Assembly: GCA_019649035.1 (NCBI GenBank)
Contig: BMAT01008791.1
Coordinates: forward strand, 129,570-172,721
Direction: 5' to 3'
Length of the DNA stretch: 43,152 nt
Origin: Elysia marginata
Lineage: Eukaryota; Mollusca; Gastropoda; Plakobranchidae
A program made the position numbers and the translations under genes. This document shows, one piece after another, positions 34,325 through 43,152 of this stretch. How positions within the stretch are numbered: the stretch's first letter is position 1; each line of letters opens with the position of its first letter. Under the pieces are notes generated by a model. It searched no databases. It was given only the letters and a program-made list of their open reading frames with translations, and was not told where the DNA came from.

Positions 34325-34450
34325 TATGTCAAAATGTTTTTGTTACCTAAGATTGAATGGCTAGTATAGGTTGTTCTGTAGCCCATGTATGTCAAAACGT
34401 TTTTGTTACCTTAGATTGAATCGCTAGTATACGTTGCTCTGTAGCCTATG
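34325..34450. repeat. 63-bp tandem duplication
   Basis: Two adjacent units (34325-34387 and 34388-34450) begin TATGTCAAAA and share GTTTTTGTTACC and GATTGAAT, with several differences between them. The copies have diverged, so this is an older duplication than the one at 28014. Confidence 0.8.
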
Positions 34451-34489
34451 TATCTCACCCAGTTCGAATAAGTTGAATGTTGCAATATT

Positions 34490-34715
34490 CAGTTTACAAG
34501 TCACTTGTGGATTAAATGAGACATTTTTCTTAGCTTCTAAATGTAAAAAAAAAGTGCTTGCAATTATCCAAATTTTATGTAAAGATATAAGAGATTATTT
34601 TAACATAAAAATAAGGAAAAAAAGGGGATGACATGTACTTTTAACGGGTTTTTTTTTCAAAGATTTAAAATTTTCAACACCTGGTTTATTTGGAGCGGTT
34701 GCAGCCTAATGCCAA
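34490..34715 (+). repeat. Old AT-rich interspersed repeat, copy C
   Basis: It shares GACATTTTTCTTAGCTT with copy B and ends TTTTCAACACCTGGTTTATT followed by a TTGGAGCGGTTGC-like stretch that corresponds to the ends of the other copies. Confidence 0.5.
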
Positions 34716-36234
34716 CCTATCAGCCATGGGTGAGGCAAAGTTGATAAGTCAAACAGTGATGAGAGAGAAATATGCCACTCATCTTGCTAGCAAATACCAT
34801 AAATAATAAGGCCAAAATACAATGTCTCAAAGCTGGTGCTATGAGTCAGATGTTTTGAACAATGCATTAATTTTCTCTGACCTTCCAAAGGTTGAAATTT
34901 CGAGACATGTGTAAATAAAATCTTCTTTGAAAAAGATATTTCTCAAAATGTCTAATATTTGACTGATTTGAATTGGTTGCGAGACATTTATGATAAAATT
35001 GTTCTGAAGCGTCCACCTTCTCTAAAAATAAAACAAAAACCAATGGATGTGCTCTACGTGACATAGAGACATTATGGAGTCGTAAATAATGCCCTCATAT
35101 CAATATAAAATGTAACCTTCACAAAAATGTGATTGCCATGATATTTGGCATACACTGCTAACAGCTTATTCATAAATTTCAACATTAGGACGATGCTGGA
35201 AAGAGAACATTATCGAGTTCATTGTACAAACATTTTCTAGCTCTGTGGGTAGTAATAACAAAGTCAGTAGTTTTCACATAAAGATACCCCCCCCCCCNNN
35301 AAAGTAGCTTTATGAATTTTTTTCTGATTATGGTTGGTTGAGAGGTACATAGGGAAAGATTGTTTACAGCCAGTACCGGTATATATGTATGCTGTGTTAA
35401 CAGACAGTAGGGGGAATGGAAAACACGGACAAAAACACAAATAGATACAATGGAACTTTTATACTTTTAGCACGAAAGAAGAGAGCTCAATGATGTTAAA
35501 ATGTATTACAGATACATGTTAATGAAATTACATTGCTTATTTGTCCATTGTCCCAACAGTTTTGTGCGTCTGCTTTCGTCACCATGGACTGATAAGCAAG
35601 GTAATATCAATATTATCACGCGTATAGTATATCCTTTATAAACAGATACCAAGAAGAAGTAAAGAGGACGGTGGGGAAATTAGTCGAAGATTATGGGGGA
35701 GAAAGATGCGAAAACAGAAAGGAAGCTTAATAGGGCAGTAGCAAGCTCTTCAGGAATAGTGTGGTGACCTACACGTAACTAACTTGTGTCGCAAATAACA
35801 ATAATTTTTCATTGCAAAGAAAATGTGGGAAATTTTTAAAAATACGCTAAATAAAATCAGAGGCGGCATACAAAATCGGGAGATTAAAACATTTGAAAGT
35901 ATGAAATCTGAAGTGGAGAGCATTAGGCTTTAAATGGAAATGCCCAAAATATGTCTGCCTCAGTGAGATTCGAATCTTCGTCTTATAGTAGCATAAAACG
36001 TTCATTTTAGGTTTTCAAAGGCCGTAAATTCGACATTGTGTGTATTCAATTTCTCATAAGACATGACATTTCAGCATCGCATTTTTTTCATAGCTGTTAC
36101 AAGGCTAGTCTAAAAATGATGAAGAGGATATATGACAAAAATGTAAACTTTTTGTTGCTGTTCCTTGGTAGGTCCTGTTGGAAAATCACTACAATGTTCA
36201 TTAATGTTGCTGCATAAAATAATCCAAACTGTTT
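34716..36234. other. Intergenic stretch between EFHC2 and the 36235 ORF
   Basis: No supported gene. A further fragment of the AT-rich repeat's end (TGAATTGGTTGCGAGACATT) lies near 34968-34987. A poly-C run and three N at 35287-35300 mark a sequencing gap. Confidence 0.4.
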
Positions 36235-36609
36235 TTAGACGAACAATATCCCGCTTTTTTTCTGCCCAACTGTTTGCCGACCAGCTTCATGTGGGAAAGT
36301 TTGGTTTGTGCGATTGATTCGATGATCACCCGGATGCGCGAAAATACCGTAATGCTTGAGTCGTAGTGGGGTAGTTACAGCCTGGAAGGCCATCTGCACA
36401 AACTTGCCAGACATCACACATGCAGTTTCAGATCTAGTTTGGGTGAATGATGACCATTGAGGGACGTTGATCCCTGACATCCAGCGCTGAGAGAGAACCA
36501 ACGTGTCTCGTTGAGAGACGAGAGACTGCAGCACCATATCTATTATTTGGTCGGTGCGATGTTTGTATCCACGCAGGAACATTATCTCACTAAGATGATC
36601 CACACCCAT
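36235..36609 (-). CDS. Uncharacterised 124-aa protein ORF
   Basis: I do not recognise this protein. It is an intact minus-strand ORF of 124 codons in a locally GC-richer island, which is how true exons look in this window. The start context AGTATGG is good, and an in-frame TGA five codons upstream bounds the ORF. The protein is mixed and soluble, with no signal peptide or membrane helix. It reads MGVDHLSEIMFLRGYKHRTD at the start and has an H/G/R/N-rich stretch (LKHYGIFAHPGDHRINRT) near residues 83-100. No AATAAA was seen on the minus strand in the kilobase below, so a further 3' exon is possible. It sits between EFHC2 and CCDC39, head-to-head with CCDC39. A short axonemal or sperm protein would fit the neighbourhood, but nothing in the sequence proves it. 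Confidence 0.4.
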   Translation of the reverse strand: MGVDHLSEIMFLRGYKHRTDQIIDMVLQSLVSQRDTLVLSQRWMSGINVPQWSSFTQTRSETACVMSGKFVQMAFQAVTTPLRLKHYGIFAHPGDHRINRTNQTFPHEAGRQTVGQKKSGILFV

Positions 36610-37250
36610 ACTGGATCCAAGTCACTTTTTGCTTCTTTTCATTGAGCTGATAGACATCTCACTGACTGTATTATTTGTTGTAAGCATCACAAACACAACA
36701 AGGAAACCTAAAGGCTAACTGTGACGCCAGGGCATATTTCCCTTATGCCAGTCTTTTATGAATCACACTGCCCCCTGACTTCGAAGCGCAAAAATATTGC
36801 CCATTCAATTTATTAAACTGGCGTCAGCGTCAAATTCACACAGTTCCAAAACCTGTTTGATTTCATTCCTGTAGCCTCTACTCCGACAGCCTTTAACAGG
36901 ATATGCTCACATTGCGAATAGATTACAACATTCTTAACAAAACAGTATTGAATTGAAGCAGTGAGAGCAGTTGAATTCATCGAACGTCTAATCCAGGCGT
37001 TTTAGGACATTAAATTGTTGTGCAACAATAAACAAAACAAACAAAAAAAACTATTTCTGATTCCTTTAATTTTGTATGTTTCTTGTGCTTTACTGTTATT
37101 TACTCATTTTTTTGTACAAGTGTATTGGCAACGAGCAATATCGTCACTTGAAACAGGAGTTGGACATTGGAGGATGTGGGTTGTCGTCGCACCAAACCCA
37201 ATAAGCAATGGTTAAAAGGGATTGTTAATCCTTGTTAATATTCCTGTTAA

Positions 37251-37253
37251 TCT

Positions 37254-37285
<32 letters not shown>

Positions 37286-37320
37286 TTCTTCTTCTTCTTC
37301 GTCTTCTTCTCTTTCTTCTT
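37251..37320. repeat. (CTT)n microsatellite
   Basis: About 70 bp of CTT/TCT triplets with few interruptions. Confidence 0.95.
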
Positions 37321-37933
37321 ATGTTTCATCATTTACCTCATTTTCTTTTTCCTCTCTCCCTCCTTTTCTCCTGCATAATCTTCATTAAGCGACACATTTT
37401 AATCTCATATTTATTTAATTTGCTGTTTTAATTTTTCTAGAAAACATTGATGTAAAACTGTCACCATTTGCGCCGAAAAATAAACTTGGAATTACATTAC
37501 AAGCACATTATAAATACGTTCTGTCTTTTGAAAAAAAAAAGTTTCACCACATCATATAATTGAAATAAATGTTAGTGAGATATATCAGAAATAGTCAATA
37601 TCTATGCGTATCTGCAAAACACACCTTTTCTGTTTAAAAAAAGAAGAAAAGTTATGGTATTAAAAAAACTCCGTATTTTTTCCCTTTTAAACGGACTGAA
37701 ACCATTCATGGACACCATTATAAATTATTAAATATCATGTTATCCTTTGTATAAAAAAATTGTATGTGCTTAGACCCCTACCTACAAACATTTTTATTAT
37801 TATGGCTCCAAGGTTGTCTTCTTTTTTTTGCAGATACTTTATACATTGTCGCAAAATTAAAAAAAAAAAACGATGACTGCGCGTTAACAACTGATTATAG
37901 AAAAAAGAGGGTTAAGAAACATCACGTAGCTAA

Positions 37934-37937
<4 letters not shown>

Positions 37938-37990
<53 letters not shown>
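37938..37990. repeat. (GA)n microsatellite
   Basis: About 50 bp of GA dinucleotides, about 265 bp upstream of the CCDC39 start codon. Confidence 0.95.
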
Positions 37991-38255
37991 AGTTATGTAC
38001 CCAAACAGAAATAAGAAACGAGCATCGTGTCCCTTGGTTTATTTACATCCGGGAGCTTTGTATCCATCGCGATCCCAAACAATCTTTGCGCTTCCGGCTG
38101 CCTCTACTGTCTTGAGTGAGGGTTTGATCTTGGGTCTTCTTTGCAGTGCAAAGCAGACAATGAAATTTTACAAAAAATAAAACAGATTAGTTATTGATAC
38201 GTCTTTAAAACTTTATATTCTAGCGTAGGAGTTTCCTACATAAACCATCGCCACG

Positions 38256-41200
38256 ATGTCAAACGTCAGCAACAGCGTTCTTGCTGAAATAGAGTGGGAT
38301 GAAGGCCTTTCAATGCCAGTGGCTAACTCAGACAACAAAGCTTTGGAAAATGAGGTAAGCCGTCGCGGTCTTGAAAATTTCCTGAATTGTTTGCGATTGA
38401 AGTCTCTTAATTTTAAAAAATTTTATGACTATATCTAGACTAGATCTGGTAATTTGTTTCTCACCAATACCATTTATAACCATAGTTAGCTTGCATCTAA
38501 AAAATTCTCTCCCCCCCCCCCAAACAAGAAAAATGCACGTAACTACGGTATATGTAGAACGTGCATCCAAATAATTAGGCCTAGACCTAGATCTAGACCA
38601 GGTCTTTTTGTAAATACAAATAATGTTAATGGTAGATTCGGGTACAGTGAATTGATTGAAAAAAATGTTGACGTGCAAAATAAGACAATATAAATTAAAC
38701 AGCTTTCCATTAACTAAAAGCAAAGTAGGTTCAGCCTTATTAACACACTATTGCACTGTAGATAACATCTAAATAATTTCTCATAAGCAGAGATGCTACC
38801 AATGCTGGTAGTATGCCTAGATAAATTTTGCACAGGTTTTAAACAAAAATAACAAGAATACATCATACTGATGGAAATCAGAATTCTCTTTGTTAGTGAA
38901 TTCATAAAAGAAAAAACCCAAAGGAAATTTCCACTCAATAGGTTGAAATATGCCATTGTGCCCACATTTTCTTTTTTTTCTCTTTGATTTAGATACAAAA
39001 CTAAGGTAGGCCAATACTCTAGGTATCACTCATGAACATGATAGAAAAAAAATGCAGTTTCACTCGTGTAAAGAAACATAGGATTGTTGACAGCTGTTCA
39101 AATAAAAACAAACTGCTTTTTTTTAAAGTTATAACATTTACCTTTATTTTTCTTCAACTAAATTTCATCTCATCTTTCCACATAGCCTCATTTCATCATT
39201 TTGTTTTAGTGTTAGATGAAAACTGCACCCTAAATGTGTCATTGTTTATGTAAATAAATATCTCTCAGGTTTTTTTTTTGTACTCTATCAATCTTTCTCT
39301 CTCCCTCTCTCCCCCCTCTCTCTTGTCATCCAAAGCTGTCTAAGCATGTCTTTGTGTTTGTACTTAGGCTACCGTACTTAAAAGGCCTGTCTGTCAAAAT
39401 GTAAACAAACTTGTGCATGAGAGTTCTAATAATCTATCTGCATTGAGTTCTTAGTATAGTTAGGGCACATGAGAACTCAACTAGTGCTTTCCTGTTATGG
39501 GCCGGCCCAAAACATATTTACATGCAAAATGTAGGGAATATGATACTAACTCATGCTGGAGTATTCGGCTTGTTCAATATGGTGGCCTAGGTTTGTACCA
39601 TAAGTTTACCTCTTAATGTAGAAGGTTAAGGTCACATACAAGTTCTTGATATATAGTAACTTTCCCTTATAATGTATTGTCTTCTTTGAAAACTATATCA
39701 TTGATCATGTGGTATGTGCAAGTTTTTTAAAATTGACTTAAAAAAGGATTTAGCGGGTCCATAAACTTCGATACTCTTTTTCTTTACTCTGTTGACAGGT
39801 TTCCTTATATCTTTCCAGCGGGCATGTGTTAATTCATTTGCATATCAATAGTAAGTAAGAAAAGATAGAAAACGGACGGTAAAGTCATATCAACTGAGAT
39901 TTTTCTCTCTTGTTCTTAGGTCCAGAAAAAACAATCAAAGATTGTCTCCCACCAAAATGAGTTATCAGAGACGGATGATAGGATCAGAGCTATGGTCGAG
40001 CACCTTAAAAATGTGCGGCAAGAACTTCAGCACACGCAGGTAAGACTAAAAAGCTTTTTTTTTTTTAAATTAGGCCTTAACTCCTTTTTAGGTATCAAAT
40101 GATAAGTGTCTGTCATTTTTGCCATGATAAAGCTTAAGCCTCTAGCATTCAATGCTTTATTGCTTTACTTTTCATGACAAAATTGGAAATATTTGTTTTG
40201 AGCTTTAGATTGTTCCTATTAGTAATGATAATAATAATAATAAAGTACATTTATATTGCAAATGAGATTAGTGTGCAAAATTATTGTTCTCGCCTGCACA
40301 CCATAGGCTTCAGAGAGGAAGTTTTCCCAAAAGGAATGATAATTTGTGCCCTAATCGCATTCCATATTACTCTTTTTTTTGTTTTGCTCAAGGCGCATCA
40401 CATCATTCACGACATTTTTACCCACCAAATTTTTAATCAATAGATGTTTGCAAAAAAGATGACAGTTAAGACATGTCTTAACTGTACTCTGTAGTTCAGT
40501 CTTCCTAAGCTGCTGAGGCAGATTGCTGTAAACATGGTGAGCACAGGAGTAACCACTCACCAAATTTTTTAGTATTTTGGATTTATCAAAACATATAATC
40601 TGGGGCATTTTGGTGTACATACATTTATGGCATAATAAAGCTAGTTTGTATGAAAAAATCTAGCCTTCAGTGGAGGCCAGTAGAAATATTTAAAAATAGT
40701 TTTTACATGATCCCTTTTAAATTTTTAAGGACTATTTTTGCAGCATTGTTTTTATACCTATTCTATATCTACCTGCGATTTACATCACCAGCTTTCATTT
40801 AATAGTTTGAGCTTTGGAGATTTTAGTACATGGCTGAACAGACAAATATTGAATAAGCTTGCTTTTTTGTCCTAATCACAAGACAAGGAATTTTAATTGA
40901 ATTTATGGCTATTCCTAATCAGGAGCCTTAACACATTTAAAAATTTGAAGTGGTCAAATATATTGCATAAAAATTTTACTTAATGCTATTACCTGGGTGT
41001 AATATTTATTTCATATTATATTTTCCCCCAATTATTTGCTTTTTTTCAACAAATATTGTGAAAACCGAAGATTTAATAAAAAGCCCTGTTTATGTCATTG
41101 ATCGGGTGATATTATCTGGTAGTGATATATTTGCACTGCCATATTATTTCTAGAAGTATCATTGGAATCAACATCATCCTCCTCAACATATTTTTGAATG

Positions 41201-43031
41201 AAAAACATTGTTTCTTAATTTTAAGGGGCTTGTTGGTGCCAGAGGAAAAGAGGCAGAGACAGAGGAGCATTTGCTCAAAATTGCAGAGAGGGAAGAAGGT
41301 AGACTCAAGCAAGAAGTTGGCAGACTGAAGAAAGAAATGGATGAACTGAAAGAAAAGAAGAATTCCTATGAGGTTTGTATTCACCTGACACAGCAGCTTA
41401 ATTTTCATGATCTGTTTATTTGAACTATGATATGAATAACTTGACGACGACTAAAGGCTCCCAGCGGGACTTAAAAGTCTCCCTATTTCAAAACTTCCAC
41501 AAAAACAAATAAACTTAGTTTAAGATCACTTTTGTAAATGAAGGCTACCACCTTCTTCATTGTAGAGCCAGGAGAAATTCATACAGTGGATTATTTTAGC
41601 AAAGACGTTCCAGTTTGTGGTATGCTTTGGAACACATTCTAACAGTTTTGTAACTTGAGTCTTGGGAAATGACCATTTGCTCTTCAAATTCTTTTATTTC
41701 TTTGTAATTGATAAAGGGGCACACCATAAAAAGTAATAACAGTACAGTGTTGAAATTTGGAATGTTTCCATTTTGCGATCTTACCAACAAAGACCTTAGT
41801 TTGGTTAAAGACCTTCAATTATGAAAGTTCTTGGTATAGAAAGGGCTAAAATTCCATATGTCATAACGTTTTCTATTATCTCACAACTGGTCTGATTTGA
41901 TTGTTCTTTAAGATTTGAACTGTGTTGAAAGCCATAGTTTGAACAATGAATTTATGTGAGTTTCTCAACTGTAACAGTTTAATGTGTGATTTTCTAAAGA
42001 ATTTTAGTTCTTTTTTGTTATTTAAGACACTAAAAAAACTTATATTTTGATTGTCCAATTTATTTTTCAGAACAATATTTTCAAGCAAACTCAAAAGTTG
42101 GAAGAGCTGAAATCTCAGATGAACTGGGATCAGCAGGCACTTGAGGCATGGCTGGAAGAATCAGCACGCAAAGATGAAGATGCTATGACTATTCAGAAAT
42201 ACACAAGACAGGATGAAAGCAAGATAAAAGTTAGTGGTACTTTAATGTATAGAGCTGCCTTATTTTTTTGTCTCAATATAAATTTTTTTAGACAAAAGAT
42301 TTAGTTTTAAATCTCAAAGAATGATACAAGCTGAGAGTCTCCAACTATTAAGAGCTAGAATATGCATTGGCTGCCAGTTAAAGTGTGCATCGAATATAAA
42401 GTAGCATCAATTGTTTTCCAGTTTTAGAAATGTCCATGTTTTCCAACCTTTTGAGTAATATGTTTACACCCTACACTCCAATCAGGGGTTTGAGATCAGA
42501 GAGGCAAAATCTGTTAGCAAAACCAAGAAATAAGTTCAAAAGGTACTGAGACAGAGATTTCTTTGAAACTTTATTTATTTAGCTCAAGCACAACTGCACA
42601 TATGAGCAGTACAAAAGCATTCCAGGACCTAGTTGTTTGGAACAGTTAACTTTTGTCAGTCAAAGAGTTAGAATCTGTTTTTACATTTAAAACATCTCTG
42701 AAAACTTATCTTTTTGAAAATTCACATCATGATCACAAATTCAGTTAACTCTTATCCGATGTTTCTTGATTGTAGTAAGTGTGAAAGAGAAATTGTTTTA
42801 TTCTTTTATGCTCATTTTCTTCAAAGCACTTTGAGGCTTTGTTGTACTGTAATAAGCACAATGTAAATCTAGTTAATATTATTGTACATAACTGTCACAG
42901 AACCATTAATTGATTATCTGTTCTTTATTTTTACACAGGAATTATCTCTTCGCATGGAAAAACTGATGCATGAAGCCATGAACAAGAAAAACCAACTAGA
43001 CAATGAGATGACCAACACATTGACTTCACAG
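38256..43031 (+). CDS. CCDC39: Coiled-coil domain-containing protein 39, 5' part
   Basis: Five coding exons are present: 38256-38354, 39920-40039, 41226-41372, 42071-42229 and 42939-43031. All are in phase 0 and together encode the first 206 aa; the gene runs off the right edge (human CCDC39 is about 940 aa). The start, with [14 protein letters not shown], matches the conserved N-terminus (human ELHWEDGFAIPVAN). Exon 4 holds the signature [15 protein letters not shown] followed by [11 protein letters not shown]. From about residue 30 on the protein is charged and heptad-like, as expected for a long coiled coil. CCDC39 pairs with CCDC40 to form the 96-nm ruler on ciliary doublet microtubules that positions inner dynein arms and radial spokes. 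The donor of exon 5 is embedded in a 20-bp tandem repeat, described separately. Confidence 0.95.
39368..39600. mobile_element. Interspersed repeat, copy 2 (uninterrupted)
   Basis: Same orientation and order as 5391-5880 but without its internal insertion. Shared words include GTATAGTTAGGGCACATGAG and GTTATGGGCCGGCCCAAAA. It lies in CCDC39 intron 1. It has no ORF and the class is unknown. Confidence 0.65.
40228..40361. mobile_element. Short inverted-repeat element, copy 2
   Basis: The 101-bp unit at 40261-40361 matches 24388-24487, with terminal inverted repeats AATGAGATTAGTGTGCAAAA and its partner ending CTAATCGCATT. The adjoining ATA run and TACATTTATATTGC (40228-40260) look like the reversed tail of a SINE or LINE. 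The unit may therefore belong to a minus-strand retroelement and not to a MITE. It lies in CCDC39 intron 2. Confidence 0.55.
42345..42890 (+). mobile_element. Decayed CR1/L2-type LINE 3' end
   Basis: In CCDC39 intron 4. Broken plus-strand frames contain [20 protein letters not shown] near the start and [16 protein letters not shown] near 42675-42722. Both belong to the conserved end of CR1/L2/jockey-type reverse-transcriptase ORFs (LHWLPVxxRIxYK ... FKxxLKTxLF). Stop codons and frame changes show that it is dead. The 3' UTR-like end (CAAAGCACTTTGAGG, then GTAATAAGCACAATGTAAAT) resembles the tail at 28240-28437. Confidence 0.65.
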
Positions 43032-43152
43032 GTAACACATTGACTTTACAGGTAACACATTGACTTTACAGGTAACACATTGACTTTACAGGTAACACAT
43101 TGACTTCACAGGTTACACATTGACTTCACAGCTAACACATTGACTTCACAGG
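43012..43152 (+). repeat. 20-bp tandem repeat spanning the CCDC39 exon 5 donor
   Basis: The unit GTAACACATTGACTTTACAG and variants repeat without spacers. The first copy is the last 18-20 bases of exon 5. Six more follow at 43032-43051, 43052-43071, 43072-43091, 43092-43111, 43112-43131 and 43132-43151, and the array reaches the window edge. Each junction recreates CAG|GTAACA, except for GTTACA at 43112 and CTAACA at 43132. Confidence 0.95.

Larger units (their letters stand above)
36610..38255. other. Spacer between divergent gene starts
   Basis: This 1.6-kb region separates the minus-strand ORF start and the CCDC39 start, and may hold both promoters. It contains a CTT microsatellite (37251-37320) and a GA microsatellite (37938-37990). 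I found no clear X-box or TATA box at the expected positions. The ORF at 37764-38180 reads through the GA repeat and is not supported. Confidence 0.4.

Noticed and set aside
35555..35605. Exon-like stretch between CCCAACAG and GTAATATC
   Set aside because: It contains two consecutive in-frame stops in the frame that looked best and has no partner exons.
35955..35995. B-box-like GATTCGAATCT on the minus strand suggesting a tRNA or SINE
   Set aside because: No A box at the required spacing and no tRNA fold visible.
37764..38180. 138-aa ORF with an RERERE run
   Set aside because: It reads through the (GA)n microsatellite upstream of CCDC39 and has no other support.

Overview
The window looks like a piece of an animal nuclear genome, most likely a mollusc and probably a heterobranch gastropod. 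The genes have introns with GT-AG splice sites, and short GC-richer exons sit in long AT-rich introns and spacers. There are tRNA-derived SINEs, decayed LINE tails, many simple repeats and many copies of the palindromic word CTAGATCTAG. The lineage is inferred from this overall character, not from a diagnostic gene. Three runs of N (10883-11187, 21787-21879, 35298-35300) are assembly gaps.

Layout. Positions 1-7400 are gene-poor. They hold an imperfect hairpin (1256-1339), a short DNA transposon with an 8-bp target duplication (1446-1718), a trinucleotide-repeat field (3180-3655), an interspersed repeat carrying an insertion (5391-5880) and LINE debris (6612-6705). A single-exon ORF of unknown function lies on the minus strand at 7445-7975. 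The stretch 9750-12143 is a field of palindromic minisatellite. A pogo-like MITE follows at 12856-13041.

Three spliced genes lie on the plus strand. The first (13608-16435) is a five-exon PH-domain protein of the evectin/PLEKHB family, 211 aa. The second (22551-33245) is a complete 13-exon EFHC2 ortholog, 751 aa, with three DM10 domains and a degenerate EF-hand. The third (38256 to the right edge) is the 5' part of CCDC39; the first five coding exons, 206 aa, are present. A second unknown small ORF (124 aa) lies on the minus strand at 36235-36609, between EFHC2 and CCDC39.

Functionally, EFHC2 and CCDC39 are both structural proteins of ciliary doublet microtubules: EFHC proteins lie inside the tubule wall, and CCDC39 with CCDC40 forms the 96-nm ruler on its outside. 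They are neighbours in the same orientation about 5 kb apart. Evectins act in endosomal membrane traffic and have no obvious link to them. The most unusual local feature is at the right edge: the 5' splice site of CCDC39 exon 5 is part of a 20-bp tandem repeat, so several near-identical splice donors follow one another.
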